From an uncultured Lentisphaerota bacterium (GTDB lineage: Bacteria; Verrucomicrobiota; Kiritimatiellia; CAIQIC01): a stretch of DNA of 64,000 bases. Shown here piece by piece: positions 15,706-25,700 of the stretch. The first letter of the stretch is position 1; the number at the start of each line of letters is the position of its first letter. Under the pieces are notes generated by a model. The model saw only the letters and a program-made list of their open reading frames with translations. It made no database searches and had not been told where the DNA came from. Location: NCBI GenBank assembly GCA_903896925.1, contig CAITZM010000018.1, positions 1 through 64,000 of the forward strand, given 5' to 3'. Made by a program: the position numbers and the translations under genes.

Positions 15706-18081
15706 TCATTTCAGCTGCAACCAGCCGGCCTGGTCGAGTCGCCAATTTTCGTGCAGCGTGCCTTCGAGACAGCGCCAGTTGCCGGCTTCGGAACGGTAGG
15801 CGGCGAGGTTGGCGGCGAATTTCAAACCGGCGGCGGGTTGCAGGCCGAGCGCGCTCCACGGCAGCGCCCATTCGCTGCGCCAGCCACCTTGGGTCTTGCC
15901 GAAGGGTTTGGCGGCAAAGCGGACCGCCTGGCCGAGCCGTTCCGCATCCGCGGCCGGCGCGCCCGCCACGCTCACACTCTGGACCGCGCCGCCCGCAAAA
16001 CCATGGAGCACGAACGTCGCCGGTTGGCCTGCGGCCGTTTTCCCGGCGAGACAGATCTCCACGCCGTCGTCCTGACCCCACGCCGTTCCCGTGCGGAGCT
16101 TGCCAGCCTCGAACATCGCGACCGTCAGGGCGACATAGAGGCATTGGTCGTCGTAGGCCAGCTTCACGAAGACCGGCGCGCCGCTGCCGGGGTCGCGCGA
16201 GGGCTCGCGGTCCAGTCCCTGGCTCCGGCCGGGCCATTCCTCGGCGCCGAGTTCGCCATCGAGCTTGGGCGGCTGCGCGCACCGCAGCGCGGTGAGCACG
16301 TTCGCCTTGTGCTCCGGCTTGGGCGCAGGCGGCATCGCATCATCCCGCGCCAGTACTGCCACGGCGCCGGCGGCGGGCGGCGCGCCGTGTATGATGGCGT
16401 TGTGGGTCCACGTCTTGAGCGCGCTGGGCTGGCTGATGGAGAGTTGGCCCGGCACGTAGAGCGTGTTGTTGCTGAAGGCGCAGTGGGCCGAGCGCTGGAA
16501 GCTCAAGACCATGTTCGTCGTGGCGCTGAAGATGTTGTCGCGGATGACCAGGTTGCGCGCAATGTGGTTGTGCACGGGCCGCTCGACGCCCAGCGAGAGG
16601 TTGTGTTCGACAATACAGTCCTGTGCGCCCTCGTCGAGGTAGTAGGACGAGACGCCGTAGCCTTCGCCCATCTTCACCACATCATGAACGATGTTGCTGC
16701 GCAGGATGCACCCGGACATGCCGCCATAGATCGCACCGCCGTCGTGCAGTTCGCGCATGACACGGGAGATCACGTTCGCCTCGAACAGGTGGTTGCCGCC
16801 GCCGCCGATGATCCCGCTGTAGGGCGTGTCGTGGATCTCGTTGCGCAGGACGCTGAAGCCCTTCGTGCCGGGCGTGCGCCAGGCATAGGTGGAAACGCTC
16901 AGGGCCACGGCGCTCGGATAGAAACAGCCGATGTGGTGGATGTGATTGTCCGCAATCAAGGTGGCTGTGCCGTCGGCCTTGATGCCGCACGCGCCGATGT
17001 CGTGGATGTGGCTGCCGACGATCTGACAGTCCTTCACCTGCGTGGCGACGAGGCCCTGCCCGCCGACGTTGCAGATCTCCAGCTTTTCCAGCACGCACTG
17101 CCGGGCGCGCTCCAGGCGGAGCGCGCCATTGAACGCAGAAGCGCCGAAGCCGCCGGATTTCAACGGGGTCGTGGCCGCCTGCAGGCTGAGCCCGCGCAGC
17201 GTAATCTGTTCGACAGGTTGTTTGGCGGTCCCGGCGATCTTGAGGACGCACTCCAGCCGCGGCGCGACGACCTGGGCCTTGGCCATGTCCTCCCCCGGCA
17301 GCGGCCAGTAGACGATCCGACCGGCGGCGCGGTCGAGGTACCACTGGCCGGGCTGCGTCAGTCCTTCGCGCGTGTTGAAGATCACATACTTCTTCACACC
17401 GAAGGCGCCCGGCGGCGCGATGGCCGCGGCTTTGAACGTCAGGGCGTGCCGCTGCACATCGTTGCTGGCCACGCCCAACAGGGACTCGTCCCACATGTGA
17501 TAGACCCGTACCTCGGCGTTCTGCACAGCGAGCGTCGCGGGCACGTCTTTTTCGTCGTAAAGCAGCGTCGTCAGTTCCTCCGGCGTCGGCTTGCGCTCCC
17601 AGCCGCCGCCGACTGACGACATCCAGCGCACATCGAACACGCTCTTGTGGGTGAAGGTGCCGGCCGCCGGCAACCGCGCGCGTTCCGGCAGCCGGCCGTT
17701 GACCACGAGCGCGCGGAAATCCCACGTACCCTCCTTCACGCCCGGCACATCGGCGCACCAGAATTTCCCGCCGTCGCGCCGCCAGCCGGTCACCGGCGTA
17801 CCGCCGTAGAGCACGGCCTTGCCCGGCTCGACCGCCTCGAGGGTCAGCCCGTTGTCGCGCGCATCCAGTTCCAGCGTCTTGGTCAGGAAGTAAGCGCCCG
17901 GCTGCACGACAATGCGGTGCGGGCCCGTCCCGGCCTTCCGTGCCGCATCCCGCGCCGCTTCCAACGAGGCAAAAGGTTTTCCGGTGGCATCATTGCCGTT
18001 GGGCGCCACGGTGAACGTGGCCGCGCGGGCGAACCCGCCCAGCGCGAGGACTCCTGCCATCAGGCGAAACGTGATATGCAT
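15706..18081 (-). CDS. GH141-like right-handed beta-helix glycosidase with CBM9-like C-terminus
   Basis: This 791-residue secreted protein begins with a signal peptide (MHITFRLMAGVLALGGFARA). The N-terminal block TFTVAPNGNDATGKPFASLE followed by AARDAARKAG is typical of GH141-type beta-helix enzymes, a family with alpha-L-fucosidase and xylanase members. Residues about 290-560 carry parallel beta-helix repeats (NHIHHIGC, NEIHDTPYSGI, SNIVHDVV, DNIFSATTN). From about 590 there is a separate CBM9-like/DOMON-type domain (LDGELGAEEWPG ... VFVKLAYDDQCLYVALTV). The start has AAGGAG 8 nt upstream. It follows the GH28-like gene by 17 nt. Glycosidase function on a deoxy-sugar glycan is inferred from the family resemblance. 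Confidence 0.8.
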   Translation of the reverse strand: MHITFRLMAGVLALGGFARAATFTVAPNGNDATGKPFASLEAARDAARKAGTGPHRIVVQPGAYFLTKTLELDARDNGLTLEAVEPGKAVLYGGTPVTGWRRDGGKFWCADVPGVKEGTWDFRALVVNGRLPERARLPAAGTFTHKSVFDVRWMSSVGGGWERKPTPEELTTLLYDEKDVPATLAVQNAEVRVYHMWDESLLGVASNDVQRHALTFKAAAIAPPGAFGVKKYVIFNTREGLTQPGQWYLDRAAGRIVYWPLPGEDMAKAQVVAPRLECVLKIAGTAKQPVEQITLRGLSLQAATTPLKSGGFGASAFNGALRLERARQCVLEKLEICNVGGQGLVATQVKDCQIVGSHIHDIGACGIKADGTATLIADNHIHHIGCFYPSAVALSVSTYAWRTPGTKGFSVLRNEIHDTPYSGIIGGGGNHLFEANVISRVMRELHDGGAIYGGMSGCILRSNIVHDVVKMGEGYGVSSYYLDEGAQDCIVEHNLSLGVERPVHNHIARNLVIRDNIFSATTNMVLSFQRSAHCAFSNNTLYVPGQLSISQPSALKTWTHNAIIHGAPPAAGAVAVLARDDAMPPAPKPEHKANVLTALRCAQPPKLDGELGAEEWPGRSQGLDREPSRDPGSGAPVFVKLAYDDQCLYVALTVAMFEAGKLRTGTAWGQDDGVEICLAGKTAAGQPATFVLHGFAGGAVQSVSVAGAPAADAERLGQAVRFAAKPFGKTQGGWRSEWALPWSALGLQPAAGLKFAANLAAYRSEAGNWRCLEGTLHENWRLDQAGWLQLK

Positions 18082-18098
18082 GGGACAAACTCCTTAAT

Positions 18099-19427
18099 TC
18101 AGGGAATACCAATGTAGAGGTTGGTGATTTTGACATTACGCAGGAACTGCGGCCCGGAGGCGCTCACAACCGCCTCGTTCGTCGGGCCGGAATGCACGAT
18201 GTGGTCGAGGACCGAGTCGCAGAGCGAGCCGCCAATCAGCACCGCAGTCTTCGCCACGCTGTTGATGTTGCTGATGACGATCCGGCTGGTCGTGCCCAGC
18301 GGCGCGATGCCGCCGCCGTAGACGCTGTCACCGATCTTCACCGCCGCACGGCACAGCTTGCCCGTCGGCGAGTCGTCCACCAGGCCATAGAGTAGAATAT
18401 CGTGCAGCCCCACCCCGGGCGTATTAAGGAAGCGCACGATGTGGTGCCCGCCTGCGCAGTAGCCGCGGATGTCTTTCAGGGTGACGTTCCGGATATCGTC
18501 CGCGTCCGGCGGGCCGACCACGCTGCCACTGACCTCGGTGGCGCCCAATATGCCGGCGACTTTGTGCTTATGCGGTATCGCCGTCAGCGCAATGAGGTCA
18601 TCGCCGGTATGGCCGGTGATGTTCTCGATGGTGATGTCGTGACAGCCGAGGCGCAGGTCAAGGCCGTCCTGGTTCAGGATGAGTTGCGGCGCGCCATCGA
18701 TCACACGGCTCTGGGTCGACGCAAAATGGAGGTGGCGCAGCGTGCCGCGGGCGCAACGCTCCAAGGAGATCGCCCAGGCATGTGAATCGTTGATATAGAG
18801 GTGCTCGATGCTGAAGTCCTCGACCGACGCCAGCAGGATGCCGATGTTCCGCCAGTCACCGGTCTGGCTCTCGCCCGCGACGCCCGCATCGGTGCCATAG
18901 CTCTTCGGAATCCAGCGTCCCTGCGGACGGATCTGCTCCCCCTTGGCCAGCGTCTTGCCGCTATCGCCGGTCGCCCGCGGGTGGTCGGCACCCTCCAGCA
19001 CGGCATCGCCGATGCCGCGGATGTGGATCGCCTGCAGCGGCTGGATGTTGGTGATGCCCACCCCGCAGTTCGCGCTGCGCATGAAGTTGTCGCGACAGCG
19101 GTCCGAGAGCTTGAGGTGGCAATTATCCAGTTCCAGCGTCGTGTGGCTGCGCAGCAGGATCGCGGCATCGAGCAGCCAGACCGTTTTCCGTCCGGCATCC
19201 GACAGATTGATGCGCGGGATCACCACGCGGCCGCCCGCGGCGGCCGCGGCCTCGATGGCGCGATTGATGCGTTCCACGTCGGAGCCCTTGAACTCGTTCG
19301 GCGTGATGACCCGCGCCGGCGGTGGCGCGCCCAACCGGACCTCAGGACTGGAGGAGGTCGCAGGGACCTCGGCGGCGAGGGCGATCACGGCCACGAGCGA
19401 CAGGCTGAGGGCGAACTTTTTAATCAT
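18099..19427 (-). CDS. GH28-like (polygalacturonase-fold) glycosidase
   Basis: This 442-residue secreted beta-helix protein has the signal peptide MIKKFALSLSLVAVIALAAE. The centre reads LNQDGLDLRLGCHDITIENI then GHTGDDLIAL, matching the NTDGxD and GDDxIAx catalytic-Asp motifs of GH28 polygalacturonase-like enzymes. A LDNCHLKLSDRC block and KSYGTDAG upstream fit the helix coils. The ATG at 19427 overlaps the TGA of the preceding BNR gene (ATGA); the longer frame to 19535 lies inside that gene. It probably hydrolyses a uronic-acid- or rhamnose-containing chain, but beta-helix enzymes vary widely in substrate. Confidence 0.82.
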   Translation of the reverse strand: MIKKFALSLSLVAVIALAAEVPATSSSPEVRLGAPPPARVITPNEFKGSDVERINRAIEAAAAAGGRVVIPRINLSDAGRKTVWLLDAAILLRSHTTLELDNCHLKLSDRCRDNFMRSANCGVGITNIQPLQAIHIRGIGDAVLEGADHPRATGDSGKTLAKGEQIRPQGRWIPKSYGTDAGVAGESQTGDWRNIGILLASVEDFSIEHLYINDSHAWAISLERCARGTLRHLHFASTQSRVIDGAPQLILNQDGLDLRLGCHDITIENITGHTGDDLIALTAIPHKHKVAGILGATEVSGSVVGPPDADDIRNVTLKDIRGYCAGGHHIVRFLNTPGVGLHDILLYGLVDDSPTGKLCRAAVKIGDSVYGGGIAPLGTTSRIVISNINSVAKTAVLIGGSLCDSVLDHIVHSGPTNEAVVSASGPQFLRNVKITNLYIGIP

Positions 19428-20716
19428 GGCTGAATTACCGTGGCCGCCTTGAGGTCCGGCGCGAGGCGATTGGGCCGGCTCCAGCGGATGCGGGCCAGCA
19501 GCAGGTCGCCATGGATGCCGTTCTTTGGCTGCCACTCACCGACCGTCACCCAGGACTCGTCGGCGTTGACGTTCACCGGGTGGAAGTTGCCCATGATGGC
19601 CACCTTGTCGGGATCCTTCACGCCATCGCCGACGAGCGGCAGCACGACACGCTCGGTCGCGCGCAGCAGGCAGAGCCGCTGGGGGTCCACCTGTGCCATC
19701 CAGAGCGGCGAGCGCCAGCGCATAACGTTGAGGTTCGTGGCGTCCTGCCGTGTGTAGACCAGGAACAGCGCGTCGGAGTGCGTCAGCCAATGCTGCTGGG
19801 TGGTGGACATGGACAGCGGCTCGCCGTCATCGTAGGCCCACGCTTGCTTCGGCGACCAGGCCAGGCCGTCCGCGCTGGAGGAGACATAGCCGCGCTGGTC
19901 CTCGGCGCGCAGGGTCAGGAAAAAACGCCCACCAAACGCCGTCAGTGAAGGTTCCAGCAATCCGCGTCCCGCGGTGTGGGTGAGCGGCTCGCCCACGCGC
20001 TTCACCGCCAGCGTCTCGCCGTCGAAGGAACACAGCACGCCCGCCACCGAGCGCGGCTGCGCCTTGGTGCTGCCGAAGGTGAACGCGAGCAGGATATCGC
20101 CATCGGGCAGCACGACCCGCTGGCCGCAGTTGTTGGTGTAGATGAACGCGCCCCGCGGGTCAGCCCACTCCAGCTTGCGGCGCGGACCCCAACGGCCGTC
20201 GCGCCACACCGCATAGACCGGCCAGCGCGGCGGTTGGTCCCGGGAAAATTTTGGGCCGCGGTAGAAAACGTTGTGGCCGAGGGCGAGCACCGACCGTGTC
20301 CGCGGATGCCACTCGGGCACGACATCGCACACGCCTTCCTCGGCGCCATCGGCCTGCAACACACGCCCCAGCGGCGGGACGGGCTGCGGTTCGCTCCAAG
20401 CTTTACCGAGATCGTCGGAGGTCATCCAGTGCACGGGCCCGAAGTAGTCCGAGCCGGCGATCGTCTGGAGTGTCATGAAAGCCGTCGGGTCCTGAGTTCC
20501 GGGGATCATACAGGTGCGCGGATGGAACCACGTCGGCGCGCGCCCGTCGCGCCCGCTGCGCAGCGTCACTTTTTCGATCGAGGCGATCAACGGTGCCGCA
20601 CCGGGCTTTTCCGAAGCCATGACTGCGGGGGTTTCCGCTTTCCCAAGGCTTGGAAAACCGGCGGCCCAGCCCGCTGCGAGGCCACCCACCCGCTGCAAGA
20701 AATCACGCCGGAGCAT
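19424..20716 (-). CDS. Tat-exported BNR/sialidase-like beta-propeller protein
   Basis: This 430-residue product has a twin-arginine leader (MLRRDFLQRVGGLAAGW) and a sialidase-type propeller with modules such as MTSDDLGKAWSEPQ and SSSADGLAWSP and the block TNNCGQRVVLPDGDILLAF. These resemble Asp-box/BNR repeats of exo-sialidase-like enzymes. The leader ends FPSLGKAE, encoded by a TTCC-GGAA palindrome (20638-20657). The start has AAGGGG upstream. It is the first gene of the operon-like run down to 12592 and has a weak promoter-like motif at 20769-20777. True sialidase activity is not shown; many PVC propellers of this type are uncharacterised glycosidases. Confidence 0.75.
   Translation of the reverse strand: MLRRDFLQRVGGLAAGWAAGFPSLGKAETPAVMASEKPGAAPLIASIEKVTLRSGRDGRAPTWFHPRTCMIPGTQDPTAFMTLQTIAGSDYFGPVHWMTSDDLGKAWSEPQPVPPLGRVLQADGAEEGVCDVVPEWHPRTRSVLALGHNVFYRGPKFSRDQPPRWPVYAVWRDGRWGPRRKLEWADPRGAFIYTNNCGQRVVLPDGDILLAFTFGSTKAQPRSVAGVLCSFDGETLAVKRVGEPLTHTAGRGLLEPSLTAFGGRFFLTLRAEDQRGYVSSSADGLAWSPKQAWAYDDGEPLSMSTTQQHWLTHSDALFLVYTRQDATNLNVMRWRSPLWMAQVDPQRLCLLRATERVVLPLVGDGVKDPDKVAIMGNFHPVNVNADESWVTVGEWQPKNGIHGDLLLARIRWSRPNRLAPDLKAATVIQP
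20638..20657. repeat. TTCC-GGAA palindrome inside a leader
   Basis: TTTCCCAAGGCTTGGAAAA, in frame in the BNR protein's leader where it encodes FPSLGK. It is a single-unit copy of the family. Confidence 0.7.
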
Positions 20717-20768
20717 TGGCCACCCCTTCGATATCGGTCATGCAGTAAAAACGCACCATACGCCGTGC

Positions 20769-20777
20769 ATATTGCAT
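20769..20777 (-). promoter_or_regulatory. Candidate promoter motif TGCAATATG
   Basis: Minus-strand TGCAATATGCACGG lies about 53 nt upstream of the first gene of the second operon. It is a weaker match to the TGCAATAA motif at 11565, 56268 and 63052. Confidence 0.3.
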
Positions 20778-20803
20778 TGCGTATGGACCAAGAGCTTCAC
20801 GAT

Positions 20804-20842
20804 GGCGTGACGCCGCCTGCACCGGCACGCGTGACGCGTGCC
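20804..20842. repeat. Triloop hairpin cluster 2
   Basis: Two perfect inverted repeats with loop TGA: 20804-20814 (stem GGCG) and 20824-20842 (stem GGCACGCG). The second stem is the same as in the first hairpin of the cluster at 61266, but there the loop is TCC. Confidence 0.65.
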
Positions 20843-20899
20843 ACCACGAACCGCAAGTTTGATTCCACCACCAACTCGCCATCGCGAAATCCGGCACCG

Positions 20900-22699
20900 T
20901 TATTCCCATACGGCTTGATTCACCAGAAAGACGCGCCCCGCGGCGCCCTTCGCCCGCATCGTTAGCTCGGACGCTTTCACACCCAGCGTGCGCTCATCCT
21001 GGGCCGCGGGGTTGAGTCGGGACGGCGTCCAGCCCGTGCAGACCACCTGCAGGATGACCGTCTCAGCTTGGCTGGCCGGCAGTTCGACAGTCAGGGTTTG
21101 CTCCCCCGCCTTGATAGCCGCCAGCCGCTGGCCTGCCAGATAAAGCCCCGTGTCCGGCGCCACCGCCACAGACGGAGCATTCAATTTCACCGTGAGCGTG
21201 TAGGGTTCGCCAGGGACCACGGTCAACTTCAGCTGCGAGTCCGTCGCGGACCAGCGGAACGTGCGCTTCACCCCGGCCTCGTGCATCGTCTCACGCCCGT
21301 ACCAGCCCCGCATAAACAGCCCGTCGCCCGCCGTACCAACGAGGACGCGATAATGTTTTTTCGCCTCGGCGGTCCACTCCGGGGCGGCCGCTTCGTTGGC
21401 GCACAGCTGCGTCCGCTGCCCGGCCTGGTTCTCCGCGACCAGGCCGCGCGCGGCCTGGTTACCGACCAGCAGCGCGGAGGTGACCGGTTTCGCAACCAGC
21501 ACGTGCGGGCCCTCCTGTTCGAAGGTGCAGCCTTGGATGATCGCCCGGCCGGCATCCAGCTGGATGGCGGGGACCCCGGCGTTGCGCACATCCCAGTTCA
21601 CAAAATTACAGGCGCTCGCCGTGAACTGGCCCACCGGGCTGCGCATCCAGACGCAGCGGTCGATGGGACCCCAGAAGGAGCAGTTGACCAGGCTGACCTT
21701 GCCGGCGGCCTGCGGCCCGATCTCCAGACATACCGAATTCGTCCCGCTCCAGCGCCCGACAAACTCGCCGTTGCTGATCAGCAACCCCGGCGCCTGAGCC
21801 TGGTCGACGACGACCGCGCGCTCGCACGAATCGGCGCCCAGCCCCAGAAAGTTGCCGTTCGCGCTACCCGCTTTCGACTCGGAAAACTTGTAGCCAATCC
21901 CGTAGCCAAAGCAGAAGGTGTTGAAGACGTAGTGCCAGTCGGTGCGCGCGAGTTCAAAGGCAACACCTTGCGTGTTGATCCAGCGGCAGTAGGGATCGTC
22001 AGGCTTGTAGTTCACACCGAAGGGCCAGAAGTGGACATTCTCGATGTGGCCGATGTCGTAGCACTCGTCCACGTAGATGCCGCGCCTGCTCGGATAGCCG
22101 GTGACGTTGCGCACCAGGTGCCGGGCCGCGTGGACCAGCTTGATCGCCTCGTAGGGATTGAGGAAGAGGCACTCCTGGATGCCGACGTTCTCCGCATGCT
22201 CCGCCAGCACACAGGGCGGATACGGCACCGGCGGCACATCGGTCTGCTTCCATTCCGGATAGGTGATGACCAGCCCCGCGATGGCCGCATTGTGGCCCGC
22301 GAGCCGGATGAAGGGCTCGCCCTGGGCCTGGCCCCGGCCCGCGTAGGCCAGCAGCACGGAGCCGCCCAACTCGCGCGCGGCGTTGTGGTGGATGGTGGGC
22401 GGCACACGGAAAGTGCCCTGTAGCGTCACGCCGGCCGGCACCTTCAGGTTTCCTTTGAGCGCATAGCGGCCGGCGGGGACCTCCACCACGCCACCGCCCG
22501 CCCGGCCCGCCTCGTCAAGCAACCGCTGGAACACCGCCGTCTGGTCGGTCTGGCCGTCACCGACCGCGCCCGCCGCGCTCACATTCCAGCGCACCGGTAC
22601 CGGTGCGGCCGCGGGCTCGGCAGCAACACTCCCGCACAGGACGGCCAACAGCAGGGCCCCCAACCCCGGAAGACGGACAGGGAACACATTCATATTCAT
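20900..22699 (-). CDS. Secreted pectate-lyase-like beta-helix protein
   Basis: This 599-residue product starts at the ATG at 22699, about 9 nt after AGGAAGG; two further ATGs nearby are less well placed. It has a signal peptide (LGALLLAVLCGSVAAEPA). Residues 30-120 contain NVSAAGAVGDGQTDQT and GGGVVEVPAGRYALKG, the N-terminal signature of the pectate lyase 3/GH55-type superfamily. The remainder is beta-helix with Cys- and Asn-containing coils (VGIQECLFLNPYEAIKLVH), then a C-terminal beta-sandwich-like segment (YTLTVKLNAPSVAVAP). It probably cleaves or binds a polysaccharide. The exact class is unresolved. Confidence 0.75.
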   Translation of the reverse strand: MNMNVFPVRLPGLGALLLAVLCGSVAAEPAAAPVPVRWNVSAAGAVGDGQTDQTAVFQRLLDEAGRAGGGVVEVPAGRYALKGNLKVPAGVTLQGTFRVPPTIHHNAARELGGSVLLAYAGRGQAQGEPFIRLAGHNAAIAGLVITYPEWKQTDVPPVPYPPCVLAEHAENVGIQECLFLNPYEAIKLVHAARHLVRNVTGYPSRRGIYVDECYDIGHIENVHFWPFGVNYKPDDPYCRWINTQGVAFELARTDWHYVFNTFCFGYGIGYKFSESKAGSANGNFLGLGADSCERAVVVDQAQAPGLLISNGEFVGRWSGTNSVCLEIGPQAAGKVSLVNCSFWGPIDRCVWMRSPVGQFTASACNFVNWDVRNAGVPAIQLDAGRAIIQGCTFEQEGPHVLVAKPVTSALLVGNQAARGLVAENQAGQRTQLCANEAAAPEWTAEAKKHYRVLVGTAGDGLFMRGWYGRETMHEAGVKRTFRWSATDSQLKLTVVPGEPYTLTVKLNAPSVAVAPDTGLYLAGQRLAAIKAGEQTLTVELPASQAETVILQVVCTGWTPSRLNPAAQDERTLGVKASELTMRAKGAAGRVFLVNQAVWE

Positions 22700-22778
22700 G
22701 ACAGGCATCCTTCCTATGGCGCTGGCACAAGAGGCTGAACCGAGCACGTTCATAGTTTTCGAACAGCACATCGCCGGC

Positions 22779-22787
22779 AGATTAGCA
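22779..22787 (-). promoter_or_regulatory. Weak promoter-like motif TGCTAATCT
   Basis: Minus-strand TGCTAATCT sits about 80 nt upstream of the start at 22699, just before the preceding gene's stop codon. It loosely fits an extended -10 and the TGCAATAA group. Confidence 0.2.
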
Positions 22788-22792
22788 TTTCC

Positions 22793-25700
22793 TCACCGCC
22801 TGCGTCGCGCTCGCGGGTCAGCGGCCTTGGTGGCTGGCCCCGGCTGGCCCCCGAGCCCGCTGGCGGTGACGAGTGCCCGTCCCAGGTCGCGCCCGATCTG
22901 CAGCAAGGCGGGCGAGGTGAAATGAAACTGACCTTCCGCCAAGCCCTGCGATACCGCATACACGCGGCCGGTGGTTTCCGTCACGACGACCCGCGGCACG
23001 GCGGCGGCCACGGCGTCCTGCGCGGCCCGGACCAGCGCCCACTGCTCGCTCCGTTTCGCGTCGGCCGTGCCTTCGATCTGGTTCGGCGAGATCTTGGACA
23101 ACGCAAAGACGAGGTTCGTGCCGAACGTGAGACGCACGTCGGCGATGAAGTCCGTCAGGTGCTGTTGATACTCGGCGCCCTTGCCTTCCAGGGCGTCGGA
23201 CTCGCCCTGCACCCAGCCCATGCCCAGCACTTCCACCACATGGTCCGGATATTTCTTCTGCAGCGCCGCGATCCCGCGCCGGGCCGTCTCCTGGAAAATG
23301 CGATAGAGCCGGCCATCGGCGACGGCATTGGTGGTGCCGTCGGGCAGCCAGTTGGTCGGATTCCACAGGCTGCTGCCGCCCATGGCAAACTTGATCACCG
23401 CCACCTTGGCGTCGGGCGCGTGGATGCGGTCGCGCACGGTGCGGGCAAAGCTCAACTCCGGCCCGAACCGGCTGATCGGCGCGTTGGTGAGCGCCGGGTA
23501 GTGATTGGGCAGCGGTTTGACGCCGGGATTGGACGTACCCGATTGCAGCGGTAGCAGTTGGTCCTCGGGCAGAAAGCCTGTACCCGGAATTTCATAAAAC
23601 ATCTCCACATCGGCCTGCGGCAACCGCAGCGGGTCGCCGGTGTCTTGCAGATATTTCTGATAACCCCAGCCGAGCGCGTTGGACTGCCCGCCGAACAGCA
23701 GGACATAAACTTTCTTCGCCACCGTCGGCGCGACGACCGGTGCGTGACCCGTTTTGTCCACGACCTGGTCGGGACCGTTGGCGCCAGCTCCTTCCGTCTG
23801 CGCCGCGGTCGCTGCCGTGTCCAGACGGCCGGCATAGTCCGGCCCGCCTGCGGCAATGTAACCGTTGCTTGCGCCGGATCTGTCCGGGCTCACCCAGAAG
23901 GCGTAGAGCTTGCCACTGGTGAGATGAAAACGGAATTTCACGGCACGTCCGCACAACGCAGCGAGGTCGTCGGCGCCTTGCCACTGCACGGCCTGCTTGG
24001 TCTTGTCGGCGCGGACGGGTATGCAATGCTCCTTCGTGAAGGGCGCGATGACCGCGCCGGACGCGTCGAGAATTTCCACCCGCAGTTCCCCTTGCGGGCA
24101 GTCGGTGTTCACAAACAGATGCCTGCCGCTGAAGGTGAGGGGACGTGTGAGCACCGCCCCGGCTTGCTGCCCGGCATCGAGCGAGGCGAAGCCGTCGCGC
24201 CGCATGAACGCCACGCCCGTGCTGCCGCGGTCGTACATGCCATCCTTCTTGGCCTTCGCGGCATCGCCCTGAAATCCAATATAGTAAAACCAGAGACGGT
24301 CACCTCGCACCAGGCACAGCCCGCCGACCGACTGCACGTAGCCGCGGTCCCAGACGTCGCGGCGCGCAGCCGGGATGAACGGCGTGCGGTCGGGCCGATG
24401 CCAATGGAAACCATCGCGGCTGTAGGCCAGGTTCAACTCGGTGATTTTGGGCAAACCGGTCAGCGCACATTTATCGTTGTCCGGTCCAAGGTGTATCTGA
24501 TAGATGCCCAGCATGATGCTTTCGTAGGCGACCGCGTCGAGATTGTAGAGCTGCGGGCGGTCGCCGATGACGGGATCAACCGGATCGAGACGATCGGCGG
24601 CCGTCCAGAACACAGGCGTGGTTGCGCTCGGGCCATAGCGGAAATAATCCCACTTCGCGCCCGCCAGGAAATCCGAGTGCTCCCAGTAGTGGCGGCTGCG
24701 GCCCCGCACACCGGAGCGCAGGCTGTAGACCCACTTTTTGCGAAACGGATTGTAGAACATCGTGCTGCGGTCGCCGGTCAGACCGCTCTCGACCGGCTTG
24801 CTCCAGTGGATGCCGTCCGCCGAAACCATGCTGTAGCCGGGCAGGTCGCCACCCGGCGGACGCAGATACATTTTCCAGCGCGCGGCCGGATCGGCGCTGT
24901 CATAATCCGGGAAGACCGTCCACGAGTCCGGCTTGATCGCAGGATCGAGGATGCGGTTCGAGCCAGGATACACGTCGAGCTGCGGACGGTCCCAGTGCAG
25001 GCCGTCGCGGCTGGTCGCATAGCAGACGGTGTGCAGCCAGCCGGCCTCGTACCACATGCGGTACACCTGCTGGGCGGCATCCCACCACACGCCACCGCTC
25101 TTCGGCGACGCGATGGCGTCCTGCGGCTTGTTCAACTCCAACTCGGTCTGCGGCGCGAGCACCGGATTGCCCTCGTATTTCTTCGCCGCATAGAACAGAC
25201 GTTTCAGATCGGTCTGCTCGACGAGAAAATCGTCCACGAACAGTTGCCGGCCCACGTCAATCGGCAGCACCTGCGGCGGGTGGTCCAGATAGGGCACCGC
25301 CATCGGCTCCACCGATTTGGGTTCCTCCGAACGCGGCGGCCACTCCTTGGGCAGGCGGATGCCGTTATACAGCAACTCGCCATCATTCTCCGCCCAAGGC
25401 TTCGGCGGCGGGATGATCCACTGCGTGCACTGCTTGGGCCCTACCAGCAAAATCCACTTCCCCATCCGGAACTCTTCGCCTTGCGCCAGCCGCTTCTGAT
25501 AGATGCGCACCTGGTCGAATTCCGCCTGGCCGAACAGCTGGAAGGTCTGCGGCGTGGCGAGACGCGCGTAGCCGCGCGACTCCAGGGCCAAGGCCAGGCT
25601 GGCCGCGCGCGGATGCGCCGGGTCGGGCGTCAGGAGCGTCACCACGCCGGCCTTCGTGCATCGGAAACCCATGCGCTCCATGGCGCCACGGACAAACGCC